64,000 nt of DNA from Defluviitalea saccharophila (GCF_038396635.1 NZ_CP121687.1:1612001-1676000), one strand, 5' to 3'; shown: positions 24,640-33,415, counted from the first letter of the stretch. Notes: a model not told the origin generated them from the letters alone. Program-made: numbers and translations.

Positions 24640-25146
24640 CTATTGTCTTGCATCAAAGAAGCTTCTGCTGTTGGCACTATGCATCTGTCCCCCTTGACTA
24701 TAATCGTTAGTAGTAAAAGTACGTTTACTTTGTATAGCGTTAATCGTAAAATCAATCATTTCCATGGATTGATTCAGCAATAATCTATTTTGTTCATTAG
24801 ACCTTTTTAAATCATCTAAGACATTTTGCATTTCTAATTGAACTTTCTTTAATCTTTGACTTTCTTCCCCCGAATTTTTTAATCTTTCAAGGAGTTTAGA
24901 TATTGTCAGACTTTTTTTATCTTCATTTAAAACCAGGGCAATATCTTCTATAACTTGTTCACGATTTTTTTCAAGTCGTGCGGTTTTAGATACTACCGCT
25001 TGTTCTTTCTTTGTTAACTCTTGAAGTGCCGCAGTATCTCCTGCTACAAGAATATCTGTTTTTTCTTTAGACATTTCTAACAAATTCCTGTAGCACAGAG
25101 TTTCTTCTTCCAAGACTTTGATTAAATCATATATTAATCCTGCCAC
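24640..25146 (-). CDS. flgN: Flagellar chaperone FlgN
   Basis: A 168-residue, mostly helical protein in the FlgN position, between flgM and flgK. It is the export chaperone for FlgK and FlgL. The body has long heptad-like helices (LIYDLIKVLEEETLCYRNLL, then RLKKVQLEMQNVLDDLKRSN) and a flexible Ser/Gly-rich tail. The start is GTG 25146 with GAGGG upstream. The sequence family is weakly conserved, so the call depends partly on gene order. Confidence 0.85.
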   Translation of the reverse strand: MAGLIYDLIKVLEEETLCYRNLLEMSKEKTDILVAGDTAALQELTKKEQAVVSKTARLEKNREQVIEDIALVLNEDKKSLTISKLLERLKNSGEESQRLKKVQLEMQNVLDDLKRSNEQNRLLLNQSMEMIDFTINAIQSKRTFTTNDYSQGGQMHSANSRSFFDARQ

Positions 25147-25164
25147 GCTAATCCCTCATTTTTA

Positions 25165-25443
25165 TTAAATCTTCTGATCAAAGGCACTTTCTACAATTTT
25201 ATCCGCTAATTCCTGAGCACTTACATTATAATTTCCTGATTGAAGTTTTTGCGTAATCTCCTGTACCTTTTCCTGTCTAATATCAGGTACCTTCGAGAGT
25301 GCACTAAGGGCAACTTGAAAGTCTTTACCTTCCTTAGATAAGGCAAACACATCCTTTCCCATAGTCTTATTGATTTTTTCTGTTTTTTGGATTCGATTTG
25401 TATTATAAACTTCTAATACTTGATTTACTCTCGTTATTTTCAT
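25165..25443 (-). CDS. flgM: Anti-sigma-28 factor FlgM
   Basis: A 92-residue protein that should hold sigma-28 inactive until the hook is finished and FlgM is exported. The C-terminal half has the family pattern (VQEITQKLQSGNYNVSAQEL then ADKIVESAFDQ), and the N-terminal half is unstructured and Lys/Asn-rich. A sigma-28 type promoter lies 37 bases upstream, so FlgM would feed back on its own transcription. It heads the flgM-flgN-flgK-flgK-flgL unit. Confidence 0.9.
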   Translation of the reverse strand: MKITRVNQVLEVYNTNRIQKTEKINKTMGKDVFALSKEGKDFQVALSALSKVPDIRQEKVQEITQKLQSGNYNVSAQELADKIVESAFDQKI

Positions 25444-25479
25444 ATTCTCACCTGCTTTATTATTTATTCTCCTACTACT

Positions 25480-25507
25480 ATATCGTCACCAATCCCTTAA
25501 GAATTTA
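25480..25507 (-). promoter_or_regulatory. Candidate sigma-28 promoter of the flgM operon
   Basis: On the minus strand TAAA, 16 bases and GACGATAT. This is one change from GCCGATAT and one base over the usual spacing. It lies between two terminators and flgM. Confidence 0.65.
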
Positions 25508-25515
25508 GTCTTCAT

Positions 25516-25557
25516 GAACAAAAAAAGAGTTCCGCGAGCGAAACTCTTTTTTTGTTC
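25516..25557 (-). terminator. Long symmetrical terminator upstream of flgM
   Basis: A 16-bp perfect stem (outer GAACAAAAAAAGAGTT) around a loop with an inner CGC/GCG pair. T-runs on both sides make it usable in either direction. It follows a second terminator at 25564-25593. Confidence 0.85.
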
Positions 25558-25563
25558 TATGAA

Positions 25564-25593
25564 ATAAAAAATCGACTTTCGTCGATTTTTTAT
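25564..25593 (-). terminator. Terminator of the comFC-yvyF unit
   Basis: Arms ATAAAAAATCGAC and GTCGATTTTTTAT with a four-base loop; on the minus strand the A/T arm gives a T-run. It overlaps the stop codon of the yvyF-like gene. Confidence 0.85.
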
Positions 25594-26024
25594 CGTCCTT
25601 CTATTCTGTCCTTATTGAGATAATGCATTCTTGTCTTTTTAGGGTCAGTCTTCTCAAATGTAAGGGAGCGTTCTGGACCTTTAAGACTGTCCGAAGCCAA
25701 CCTCACATCTCTTTCCAATTCAAAGGCACATCTTTCACAAAATCTTCCTGTTTTTATGGAAGCACCGCATTTTTCACACTCTATTCCCATAGGAGAATCT
25801 GGAGTAATAATCAATCTTCCTTCCCTAAGATAATGCTTGATGGTTGCAATGGCAACATCTGTCGCCTGTGATACTTCTGCCATAGATGCTTTAGGATGAT
25901 CATATAGATAATCTTTTACCCTCTTAAATTCCTTTTCTTCTTCATCTTTACAGGCAGGACAAATCACTCTACCCGTAATGTACTGAAAAAGCTTCTTACA
26001 CCTTCTGCAATTTCTAATATCCAT
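25590..26024 (-). CDS. yvyF: YvyF-type flagellar-operon protein (zinc ribbon plus HTH)
   Basis: A 144-residue member of the YvyF/TIGR03826 family, found beside flgM in Firmicutes. It has an N-terminal ribbon CRRCKKLFQY...CPACKD, a winged or simple HTH (SMAEVSQATDVAIATIKHYL) in the middle and a second ribbon CEKCGASIKTGRFCERC. The function is not established; a regulator of flagellar expression is likely. ATG 26024 with GGGG upstream is preferred over GTG/ATG at 26039. Its start overlaps the upstream paralogue by 11 bases. Confidence 0.85.
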   Translation of the reverse strand: MDIRNCRRCKKLFQYITGRVICPACKDEEEKEFKRVKDYLYDHPKASMAEVSQATDVAIATIKHYLREGRLIITPDSPMGIECEKCGASIKTGRFCERCAFELERDVRLASDSLKGPERSLTFEKTDPKKTRMHYLNKDRIEGR

Positions 26025-26277
26025 TATTCCACCCCTCATTCATAATATTTGCTTTTTTAGCAATATCAATTCTTTCCTCATCGATAAAACGATAAATCGT
26101 CTTTAAGGGAATATCGGTAGCCTTCGATACTTCCATAGCATTGGTACCTTTATGCTTTAGAATATAGTCCTTGACTTTTGCATATTCTTCTTGATCTTTT
26201 TGATAGCAATGGCCACAATACTTTCGACCATTTTTCTCAAAGAAGCGTCCGCATATTCCGCAAATTTCATATGCCAA
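26014..26277 (-). CDS. Short YvyF paralogue
   Basis: An 87-residue protein with the ribbon CGICGRFFEKNGRKYCGHC and one HTH (AMEVSKATDIPLKTIYRFID), matching only the first two-thirds of its downstream neighbour. The start is TTG 26277, behind GGGGGGAG. It lacks the second ribbon. The tandem arrangement and overlap suggest duplication followed by loss of the C-terminal part; whether the two act as a pair is unknown. Confidence 0.8.
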   Translation of the reverse strand: MAYEICGICGRFFEKNGRKYCGHCYQKDQEEYAKVKDYILKHKGTNAMEVSKATDIPLKTIYRFIDEERIDIAKKANIMNEGWNNGY

Positions 26278-26292
26278 TACTACTCCCCCCTG

Positions 26293-27012
26293 CTACATGT
26301 CTTGCCCTATACTAAGTGAAAGAAAGCATACCATTTTTGCTCCTCTTTTTTTAAGCAAAGTGGTACAATAATTAATCGTAGTCCCTGTAGTATATATATC
26401 GTCAACTAAAAGTATTTTCATTTGGTCTAAATTGATTGAATCTGCTAATTTAAATGCCTTTTTTAAGTTATTTTGTCTTTGCATGATGGATAATCCGCTT
26501 TGGGGTCTTGTCTCCTTCACCCTGGTAAGTATGGAAGCATCCATAGGAATATTCAAGGCTTTTGAAATCTCTTTCGCCAATTCTTCTGCCTGATTATATC
26601 CTCTTTTTCTTTTTCTGTTTTTATGAATGGGAATGGGTATAATGAGATCAAACCCTTCTTCTAATACTTGATCCTTTATTTTGTCAGCCATAAATTTGCC
26701 TAGATATTTTGCATATTCCTTATGTCCGCCATATTTAAATCTATATATTGCTTCTTTTACCATACCCTCATAGATAAAAACTGCCCATCCTCTGTCATAA
26801 ACCGGAGTATTCTTGACACAGTCAAAACATGTGGTTCTTTCTTTAGAGTCCTGTATGGGTTTTCCGCACTTTTCACAAACCTTTCCTTCAACAAATGGAA
26901 GGGCACTCTTGCAAGCTTTGCATATTCCCCTTTCTTCTTGAATCGGAATAATGCTTGTACAAAAGATGCATCTGGGAGGATAGACTAAATCCAGCAATAA
27001 ATCAACCCACAC
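26293..27012 (-). CDS. comFC: ComFC-family phosphoribosyltransferase-like protein
   Basis: A 239-residue ComF protein. The N-terminal four-Cys ribbons (CIFCTSI, CKACKS, CEKCGKPI, CFDC) precede a type I PRTase fold with the PRPP loop ILLVDDIYTTGTT near residue 200 and the YNQAEELAKEI and RPQSGLSIMQRQNNLKKAF stretches usual in this family. It is a cytoplasmic competence-associated protein involved in handling incoming single-stranded DNA. GTG 27012 has AAGGTG seven bases upstream. It follows recD2 by 13 bases and precedes the yvyF pair, as in Bacillus, where comFA occupies the upstream place. Confidence 0.9.
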   Translation of the reverse strand: MWVDLLLDLVYPPRCIFCTSIIPIQEERGICKACKSALPFVEGKVCEKCGKPIQDSKERTTCFDCVKNTPVYDRGWAVFIYEGMVKEAIYRFKYGGHKEYAKYLGKFMADKIKDQVLEEGFDLIIPIPIHKNRKRKRGYNQAEELAKEISKALNIPMDASILTRVKETRPQSGLSIMQRQNNLKKAFKLADSINLDQMKILLVDDIYTTGTTINYCTTLLKKRGAKMVCFLSLSIGQDM

Positions 27013-27025
27013 TGTTCATCACCTT

Positions 27026-29263
27026 CTAGGAGGTTAATTCTTTAATTTTCCTGAGCCTATAGGCCAGGGAAGAGTATCTGTTAATTTCACGATTATTGTC
27101 TACCATCCTATGAAGTGTACTTTCAAGTCCTACAATAACAACCAATTTCTTTGCCCTTGTCACTGCCGTATAAAGAAGATTTCTGTTCATCAGCATGGGC
27201 GGTCCACTGTGAATAGGAATAATAACGATAGGGTACTCTGACCCTTGAGATTTATGAATCGTTACCGCATAAGCAAGTTCCAGTTCGTCCAATTGACTAA
27301 AATCATACTCTACAGTTTTTAAATCGTCAAATAAAACCGTAAGGGTCTGAGCTTCCTCATCTATTTCCTGGATGTTTCCTGCGTCCCCATTGAAAACCCC
27401 CACTCCTTCGTCTATTCTCATCCCTATATCATTATAGATCTTCCAAGGGATATTATAATTGTTTTTGATTTGCATGACTTTATCTCCCTCACGGAATAAA
27501 GTCATGCGATATTCTTTTTCTCTTTTTTTCTTGGACGGAGGATTTAGGGTCTGTTGAAGAACAGTATTTAAAGATTCTACTCCCAAAGAACCCTTTCGCA
27601 TAGGGGTCAATATTTGTATATCTTTTATGGAATCACAATCTGTAAAGGCAGGAAGTCTTTTTTTCACCAGCTGCTTAATTGTTTCTATGACTTCATCCTG
27701 GATGCTTCTTTTCATAAAGAAGAAATCCTTATCCTTTTCATTGAGAACAGGATACTCTCCTTTATTAATTCTATGGGCATTCATAACGATTGCACTTTCT
27801 CTGGCCTGTCTAAAAACTTCTGTTAATCGAACAACTTTAATCGTTTCGCTTCGAATCATGTCTTTTAATACATTGCCCGGACCTACGGAGGGTAATTGGT
27901 CCACATCTCCTACAAATATGAGTCTTGTTCCGGGTGCTACTGCTTTTAAAAGACTATTCATCAGCAAAATATCCACCATGGATACTTCGTCTATAATGAT
28001 GACATCCGCTTCCAGTGGTCTTTCTTCATTTCTTTCGAATACTTGTTTTTTATTGTCTTCCTCTAAAAAAGTAATTTCTAAAAGCCTATGAATGGTGCTC
28101 GCTTCCTTACCGGTGGCTTCGCTCATACGCTTTGCCGCTCGCCCTGTAGGGGCAGCTAAGATTACATCATAGCCTTCTTCTTCGAGCAGTGAGATAATAG
28201 AATTAATCGTTGTGGTTTTACCTGTTCCCGGTCCTCCAGTAATAATGAGAACCCCTTCACTCATTGCCTCTTTGACAGCTTGTCTTTGTTCGGGAGCTAA
28301 TTTAATTCTCTTTTCTTTTTCTAAACGATCGATTCTTTTTTCTATGCCCTTACTTTGTACTTCATCCTTCATCATCGCAAGGTCTATGAGCCTTCTGGCC
28401 GTATTCATTTCAGCGTAGTAGAATGGCGTAAGATAAACCGCTTCTATATCTTCCATTTTCTCCTGCCAGATCTGTTTGTATACCTGAAGTTCTATCAGGG
28501 CATTCTCAATTAACTCATATGATACGCCAAGAAGCTCATGGGCTGCTTGTATTAAGTGCTCTCTTAACATATAGGTATGTCCGTTATTGGAGTATTGATT
28601 TAAAATAAATTTTATCCCTGCTTTGATTCGATGAGGGGAATCTTCTCCTATGCCTACGGTTTCTGCTATTTGGTCCGCCATTTTAAATCCGATGCCAAAA
28701 ATATCTTCTGCTAAACGATAGGGATTGCTTTTGACGATCTCAATGGTCCCTTCTCCGTATTGTTTATAAATTTTTAGCGCATAGGAAGGGGAAATCCCGT
28801 AGTCTTGAAGAAATAATATAGCCCGTCTTAATTCTCTTTGTTCATGAAAGATTTCTCCGATTTGAAGCGCTTTTTGTCTGCTGATGCCTTTAACTTCTTC
28901 TAAGCGTTCCCATTCTTCTTCGATCACCCGCAAGGTATCAAGTCCAAACTTTTCTACGATACGTCTTGCTAGAGCCGGACCTATGCCTTTAATAACTCCG
29001 GAGCTTAAATATTTTTCTATGCCGTCTTCTGTCTTTGGAATGGTTTTTTCATAAGTATCTATTTGAAATTGATTTCCGTAAATCGGATGAGTGACCCAGG
29101 AACCGATGATTTTCAAAGTTTCGCCGGGATAGGCTTCAAGAAGTGTTCCTACACATACAATTTCCTCATCTTTTGCCTGTATGGAACACACCGTATACCC
29201 GTTTTCTTCATTGCGAAAGATAATGTCTTCTATGGTTCCTTCTATGATTATTTGGTTATCCAT
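27026..29263 (-). CDS. recD2: RecD2-type SF1B DNA helicase
   Basis: A 745-residue helicase of the RecD2 type, found in bacteria lacking RecBCD. The N-terminal OB-like region (about 1-80) and helix-hairpin-helix repeats (SSGVIKGIGPALARRIVEKF; VKGISRQKALQI) precede the helicase core. Walker A is GGPGTGKT at 343-350, motif II is VIIIDEVSMVD and a C-terminal UvrD-like motif is AVTIHKSQGSEYPIVIIP. It unwinds DNA 5' to 3' in repair or replication-fork restart. ATG 29263 gives the standard MDNQIIIEGTIED start; its ribosome site is weak (GTGTGG). Confidence 0.93.
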   Translation of the reverse strand: MDNQIIIEGTIEDIIFRNEENGYTVCSIQAKDEEIVCVGTLLEAYPGETLKIIGSWVTHPIYGNQFQIDTYEKTIPKTEDGIEKYLSSGVIKGIGPALARRIVEKFGLDTLRVIEEEWERLEEVKGISRQKALQIGEIFHEQRELRRAILFLQDYGISPSYALKIYKQYGEGTIEIVKSNPYRLAEDIFGIGFKMADQIAETVGIGEDSPHRIKAGIKFILNQYSNNGHTYMLREHLIQAAHELLGVSYELIENALIELQVYKQIWQEKMEDIEAVYLTPFYYAEMNTARRLIDLAMMKDEVQSKGIEKRIDRLEKEKRIKLAPEQRQAVKEAMSEGVLIITGGPGTGKTTTINSIISLLEEEGYDVILAAPTGRAAKRMSEATGKEASTIHRLLEITFLEEDNKKQVFERNEERPLEADVIIIDEVSMVDILLMNSLLKAVAPGTRLIFVGDVDQLPSVGPGNVLKDMIRSETIKVVRLTEVFRQARESAIVMNAHRINKGEYPVLNEKDKDFFFMKRSIQDEVIETIKQLVKKRLPAFTDCDSIKDIQILTPMRKGSLGVESLNTVLQQTLNPPSKKKREKEYRMTLFREGDKVMQIKNNYNIPWKIYNDIGMRIDEGVGVFNGDAGNIQEIDEEAQTLTVLFDDLKTVEYDFSQLDELELAYAVTIHKSQGSEYPIVIIPIHSGPPMLMNRNLLYTAVTRAKKLVVIVGLESTLHRMVDNNREINRYSSLAYRLRKIKELTS

Positions 29264-29345
29264 ATATCCACACCATTCATTTAACAATCTAATATTTATA
29301 TTATAATAATGCATTTTTTGATAAATGAAAAGGGGAAAAAGATAA

Positions 29346-29364
29346 CGGGCGCATCATGCGCCCG
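29346..29364 (-). terminator. metK terminator
   Basis: Arms CGGGCGCA and TGCGCCCG with a three-base loop; on the minus strand it is followed after a few bases by CTTTTTCCCC. It lies six bases after the metK stop. Confidence 0.75.
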
Positions 29365-29369
29365 AAAGA

Positions 29370-30560
29370 TTATAGATTTGCTTCTTTTCTTAAAATGTCT
29401 GCCTTATCTGTTCTTTCCCAAGGAAGGTCAATATCTGTTCTTCCAAAATGACCGTAAGCTGCTGTCTTGGAATAGATTGGTCTTCTAAGATCTAAAGCCT
29501 TAATAATTGCAGCAGGACGAAGGTCAAAGTGTTTCTTAACCAATTCAGTGATTGCTTCATCGGATATTTTTCCGGTTCCATGGGTATTTACTAAAATGGA
29601 TACAGGCTCTGCAACCCCTATAGCATATGCCAGTTCTATTTCACATTTTCTTGCAAGACCGGAAGCTACAATATTTTTTGCCACATATCTTGCTGCATAA
29701 GCTGCGGAACGGTCGACTTTAGTTGGATCTTTACCGGAGAAAGCTCCTCCTCCATGACTAGCATATCCACCGTAAGTATCTACAATAATTTTTCTTCCTG
29801 TAAGTCCTGAGTCTCCTTGAGGGCCGCCGATTACAAAACGACCTGTAGGATTAATATAATATTTTGTATCTTTATCTAAGAGTTCTTTTGGAATGACTGG
29901 CTTTATAACGTATTCCATAATATCTCTTTGTATTGTTGCCTGATCTACTTCAGGACCATGCTGTGTAGAAATGACAACAGTGTGAACTCTTACTGGTTTG
30001 TCGTCTTCATATTCTACGGTTACTTGGGACTTTCCATCCGGTCTAAGATATGGAAGAGTTTCATTTTTACGAACTTCTGCTAATCTTCTTGCCAATTTAT
30101 GGGCTAAGGAAATCGGCATTGGCATCAGTTCAGGGGTTTCGTCGCAGGCAAATCCAAACATCATTCCCTGGTCTCCTGCACCGATGGCTTCAATATCTTC
30201 TTCCACAGCTTGTCCAGTTTTTGCTTCTAAGGCTTTATCAACCCCCATGGCAATATCGCCGGACTGTTCATCAAAGGATGTAAGTACGGCACAGGTATCG
30301 CCGTCAAAGCCAAACTTTGCTCTGGAATATCCTATTTCTTTAATCTTTTCTCTCACTACTTTTGGAATGTCCACATAGCAATTGGTTGTAATTTCTCCCA
30401 TTACTAAAACCATACCGGTTGTTACTGCTGTTTCACAAGCTACTCTTGCATTTGGGTCCTGAGATAATATTGCGTCTAAAACGGCATCCGAAATTTGGTC
30501 ACAGATCTTATCTGGATGTCCCTCTGTTACGGATTCCGATGTAAATAATCTTCTTGACAT
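29370..30560 (-). CDS. metK: S-adenosylmethionine synthetase
   Basis: A 396-residue MetK making S-adenosylmethionine from methionine and ATP. The family markers are [20 protein letters not shown] at 5-24, [16 protein letters not shown], the P-loop-like [20 protein letters not shown] and DLPWERTD near the end. ATG 30560 has AAGGAG upstream; the longer frame to 30725 runs into the riboswitch and was rejected. Transcription is controlled by a SAM-I riboswitch ending in a terminator, so product shuts off the gene. Confidence 0.97.
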   Translation of the reverse strand: MSRRLFTSESVTEGHPDKICDQISDAVLDAILSQDPNARVACETAVTTGMVLVMGEITTNCYVDIPKVVREKIKEIGYSRAKFGFDGDTCAVLTSFDEQSGDIAMGVDKALEAKTGQAVEEDIEAIGAGDQGMMFGFACDETPELMPMPISLAHKLARRLAEVRKNETLPYLRPDGKSQVTVEYEDDKPVRVHTVVISTQHGPEVDQATIQRDIMEYVIKPVIPKELLDKDTKYYINPTGRFVIGGPQGDSGLTGRKIIVDTYGGYASHGGGAFSGKDPTKVDRSAAYAARYVAKNIVASGLARKCEIELAYAIGVAEPVSILVNTHGTGKISDEAITELVKKHFDLRPAAIIKALDLRRPIYSKTAAYGHFGRTDIDLPWERTDKADILRKEANL

Positions 30561-30614
30561 ACCTATCAACTCCTTATTATATATTTTAGGTAAAAAAATT
30601 AATTTCATACATGA

Positions 30615-30641
30615 ACAAAATACAATATGCGCGAGTGTGCA
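30615..30641. repeat. Dispersed repeat A, copy 1
   Basis: A 27-base sequence containing TACAATATGCGC. It matches 36994-37020 with one difference. It lies between the SAM riboswitch terminator and metK and so is in the metK mRNA leader. Confidence 0.75.
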
Positions 30642-30779
30642 AAAATAAAAAACCTCTTGACGAGGTTTTGTGCTATTTATTTCCTCATCTTCCGAATTTC
30701 TTCGGGGGAATTGGCACCACTGCATTATGCTGGTTGCCGGGTTTCATCGGGCCCTTTCCCTCCACCTCTCTTGATAAGA
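30642..30779 (-). promoter_or_regulatory. SAM-I (S-box) riboswitch with terminator
   Basis: On the minus strand the aptamer (30683-30778) reads CTTATCAAGAGAGG, then GGGCCCGATGAAACCCGGCA, a GTGGTGCCAATTCC stretch and a closing GATGAG, matching the S-box core. It is followed by a terminator with arms AACCTC and GAGGTT and TTTTTTATTTTT (30642-30670). High S-adenosylmethionine should stop transcription before metK. Confidence 0.93.
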
Positions 30780-30838
30780 AAAAATATTTAATTATATTAG
30801 ATTGAGTATAACAAACTTTGAAGAACTTTGTCAAGAAA

Positions 30839-31297
30839 TCAAAATAATATTCCTACCCCATAACTAAGAATTGCTATGATGAGTCCGGAAACTGCCGCTC
30901 CAGAGGATACGGCTAAAAATGCTTTTTTAAATTCCAAGTGTAAAAGGGATGCTGCGAGGGATCCTGTCCATACCCCTGTTCCCGGAAGGGGGATGGCAAC
31001 AAATAAAAAAAGTCCTAAGAGTTCATATTTTACAATATTCTTGCTTTTTTTCATCGTTCGGCTCTCAATCCACTCAATTATCGGACGCATCCATCTGATG
31101 TTTTTTAATATTTCAAAGGACTTATTAACAAATAAAATAATAATCGGACATGGAAGAATCGCTCCGATTAAGGTTAATATGTATACCTCCCAAAAACCAA
31201 TACCCTGTATAATCCCGTAAGGGATGGCTGCCTTTTGCTCTAATATGGGAATTGCAGCAATAATAATTGCCATCCATTCAGTTGAAATAAAGTCCAT
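30839..31297 (-). CDS. Small multidrug-export-type membrane protein (COG2426)
   Basis: A 152-residue membrane protein of the COG2426 family, annotated as a putative small multidrug export protein. It has about four hydrophobic segments (MAIIIAAIPILEQKAAIPYG, ILTLIGAILPCPIIILFVNK, LLGLFLFVAIPLPGTGVWTG, AVSSGAAVSGLIIAILSYGV). The EQKAAIPYG and PLPGTGVWTG loops resemble the re-entrant signature of DedA-like proteins. Export activity has not been shown for most members. It stands alone between metK's leader and the flagellar rod genes. Confidence 0.75.
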   Translation of the reverse strand: MDFISTEWMAIIIAAIPILEQKAAIPYGIIQGIGFWEVYILTLIGAILPCPIIILFVNKSFEILKNIRWMRPIIEWIESRTMKKSKNIVKYELLGLFLFVAIPLPGTGVWTGSLAASLLHLEFKKAFLAVSSGAAVSGLIIAILSYGVGILF

Positions 31298-31412
31298 GGC
31301 TTCACCTAACCTATATTTGTTCTATATAAATAGTATACAATTCTACAATCAATTATACCACAAGAAAGCTTCTGCGTCACACTTGTGAAATAAGAAAGTA
31401 TAATAATCCTTT

Positions 31413-31442
31413 TAAATAAAATAAGCCGCCGTTAAAGGCGAC
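31413..31442 (-). terminator. Terminator of the mbl-flhO-flhP-flgJ unit
   Basis: Minus-strand arms GTCGCC and GGCGGC (one G-T pair) followed by TTATTTTATTT. The stem includes the last codons and stop of the flgJ-like gene. Confidence 0.7.
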
Positions 31443-31782
31443 CCTTAAGTTGTTTATAAAGTACATTGGCTAACCCAATGCCATTTGATTTTGAAGCACT
31501 TTTGGCATACTCTTCATCAAGCATCTCTTGAAATATTTCTTCTCCTTGACTTTTTTCAATGAGACCTCCTGGCTGAATGGTTCTTCTCATTTCTTTAAAG
31601 AGCTGATTAATAAAATATGCTTCAAACTCTTGACAGGCTTCTTTTAGGGCTTTGTCATCCTTTTCTTCCGAAGCCTTTTTTAGTACGGCTTCAAAGTTTT
31701 CTAACTTTTGGCTTTGAGTTTGGGTTTTATATATATTATCTATAGGATAGGAAGCAGAAAAGTCAATTCCATTGGTTTTCAT
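31432..31782 (-). CDS. flgJ: FlgJ-like rod-binding protein
   Basis: A 116-residue protein with the rod-binding domain of FlgJ (ALKEACQEFEAYFINQLFKE, then EEIFQEMLDEEYAKSASKSN) and no peptidoglycan-hydrolase domain. It should help cap the growing flagellar rod. It follows flhP by 16 bases, and this FlhO-FlhP-FlgJ grouping supports assignment to rod assembly. It lacks a signal peptide, as expected for a flagellar type III substrate. Confidence 0.88.
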   Translation of the reverse strand: MKTNGIDFSASYPIDNIYKTQTQSQKLENFEAVLKKASEEKDDKALKEACQEFEAYFINQLFKEMRRTIQPGGLIEKSQGEEIFQEMLDEEYAKSASKSNGIGLANVLYKQLKGRL

Positions 31783-31798
31783 TGTTTACTTCAACCTC

Positions 31799-32614
31799 CT
31801 ATCGTTTGAGTTGATTTACTTGAGCAAGCATGTCGTCGGAAGTTTGAATTGCTTTTGAACTGATTTCATAAGCTCTTTGAGCAACGATGAGTTTAACCAT
31901 TTCTTCAACAACTTGAACATTGGAAGATTCTAAGCTTCCTTGAATCAATCTGCTAGGTTTGTTAACTTCTCCGTCCGCCTCGAAGATCGGCTGTCCAGAT
32001 GCCGAGGTTGGTCTTACAAGATTTCGCCCTACATCCTCAAGCCCCGCTCTATTGGGGAATTGAACCACTTGTATTTGTATCCCTAAATCAATGGTTTCCC
32101 CTTCTCCATTCACATAGGAAAAAGTGCCTTCTTCTCCAATGATCAAATCAGAAATGTTTACTTCCGGCGGAATATAAATAGGCTCTTCATCTGTACTTAA
32201 TACGGGATATCCGTCGGATGTAACAAGCATTGCCTCATCATCTACCATACTGATTTTAAAACTTCCGTCTCTGGTATACAGAGTTTCGTCGTTTGGCCCT
32301 AATATTGCAAAAAATCCTTCCCCATCGATCGCCAGATCTAAAGGGTTATTCGTCATCTCAATATTACCCATTGAATAGTCTTTAACGGAAGCTATTGGTC
32401 TAACTCCGTACCCTACTTGCAGGCTTACCGGTCTTCCTGCACCATTTTCGTCTACACCTGCTCTTTGCATGGTTTCATATAAAAGAGATTTAAACTCTAA
32501 TCTGCTTTTCTTATAGCCAACCGTATTCACATTTGCTAAGTTATTGGAGATGGTATCTACATTCATCTGTTGGGATACCATTCCTGAGGCTGCTGTCCAT
32601 AGTGAACGCATCAT
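31799..32614 (-). CDS. flhP: Flagellar distal rod protein FlhP (FlgG family)
   Basis: A 271-residue FlgG-type rod protein. The N-terminus MMRSLWTAASGMVSQQMNVD then TISNNLANVNTVGYKKSRLE is the rod/hook signature, YGVRPIASVKDYSMGNIEMT and NPLDLAIDGEGFFAI are typical of FlgG/FlgF, and the ending NVQVVEEMVKLIVAQRAYEI is the C-terminal coil. With flhO and mbl it reproduces the Bacillus mbl-flhO-flhP order. Starts 15 bases after the flhO stop. Confidence 0.92.
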   Translation of the reverse strand: MMRSLWTAASGMVSQQMNVDTISNNLANVNTVGYKKSRLEFKSLLYETMQRAGVDENGAGRPVSLQVGYGVRPIASVKDYSMGNIEMTNNPLDLAIDGEGFFAILGPNDETLYTRDGSFKISMVDDEAMLVTSDGYPVLSTDEEPIYIPPEVNISDLIIGEEGTFSYVNGEGETIDLGIQIQVVQFPNRAGLEDVGRNLVRPTSASGQPIFEADGEVNKPSRLIQGSLESSNVQVVEEMVKLIVAQRAYEISSKAIQTSDDMLAQVNQLKR

Positions 32615-32629
32615 TTCACATTCCCCCTA

Positions 32630-33388
32630 TTATATTTTTCCTACTTCATTAACTGCTTTCCCTAAGGTTTCATCATGGGTTTGGATTGCCTTTTGATTGG
32701 CTTCATAAATTCTGGTGGCAGTAATCATATCTACCATTTCTCGTACAACACTGACATTAGAGCCTTCTAGAAAGCCTTGCGCAATTCTGCTTTCAACGTC
32801 TTTTTCCATAGTTCCTTCGGTTCTTTCTAATAAATTATCTCCAACTTTTCTAAGGCTTTCAGGATTTTCAAACTCTAATATTCTTAATTGATCTACAAAC
32901 TCGTCATTGACATATATATTTCCTGCTTCATCGATTCGTATATCTCCCTGTTCTAAACGGATAGCCCCATTTTGACCTAAAACTATATTCCCCTCTTTTG
33001 TCATAAGCGTTCCATCTGGACCTAATGAAAAAGAGCCGTCTCTTGTATATTTCTCAGTTCCGTCTTCCGTCCCTATAGCAAAGAAAGCTTTTCCCTGGAT
33101 AGCAACATTCAATGGATCATTGGTTTGTTTTAGGGCACCTTGAACATAACTTGTATAAATTTCATCGATGTATAATCCCAAACTCATAGTTCCAATATTA
33201 CGATTATTTGAAAATCCATTCTTCATATCGTTAATTCGTTTTGTGAGTTCTTCTGGAAACGAATGGGATACAACGATATCCTTCTTATAGCCATTGGTAT
33301 CTACATTTGCCAAGTTATTGGTTATAACATCCATCTTATTAAATTGTGTTTTCATTCCAATTGCAGAAGTGTATAATCCCCTAATCAA
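32630..33388 (-). CDS. flhO: Flagellar rod protein FlhO (FlgF/FlgG family)
   Basis: A 252-residue paralogue of FlhP. It begins MIRGLYTSAIGMKTQFNKMD and VITNNLANVDTNGYKKD, has NDPLNVAIQGKAFFAIGTED in the middle and ends NVSVVREMVDMITATRIYEA. It forms part of the distal rod. It lies between mbl and flhP with short spacers, so it is probably cotranscribed from mbl. Confidence 0.92.
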   Translation of the reverse strand: MIRGLYTSAIGMKTQFNKMDVITNNLANVDTNGYKKDIVVSHSFPEELTKRINDMKNGFSNNRNIGTMSLGLYIDEIYTSYVQGALKQTNDPLNVAIQGKAFFAIGTEDGTEKYTRDGSFSLGPDGTLMTKEGNIVLGQNGAIRLEQGDIRIDEAGNIYVNDEFVDQLRILEFENPESLRKVGDNLLERTEGTMEKDVESRIAQGFLEGSNVSVVREMVDMITATRIYEANQKAIQTHDETLGKAVNEVGKI

Positions 33389-33415
33389 ATCAAGTCCCCC
33401 TATTTAATATCTTTT

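Noticed and set aside
27627-28091. 154-codon plus-strand open frame over recD2
   Set aside because: It lies wholly inside the helicase core on the other strand, has no ribosome site and a low-complexity Ser/Leu composition expected of an antisense frame.
29998-30378. 126-codon plus-strand frame over metK
   Set aside because: Antisense to conserved metK sequence; no ribosome site or family resemblance.
30561-30725. 55-residue N-terminal extension of MetK
   Set aside because: It would translate the riboswitch and its terminator; MetK starts normally at 30560 with a good ribosome site.
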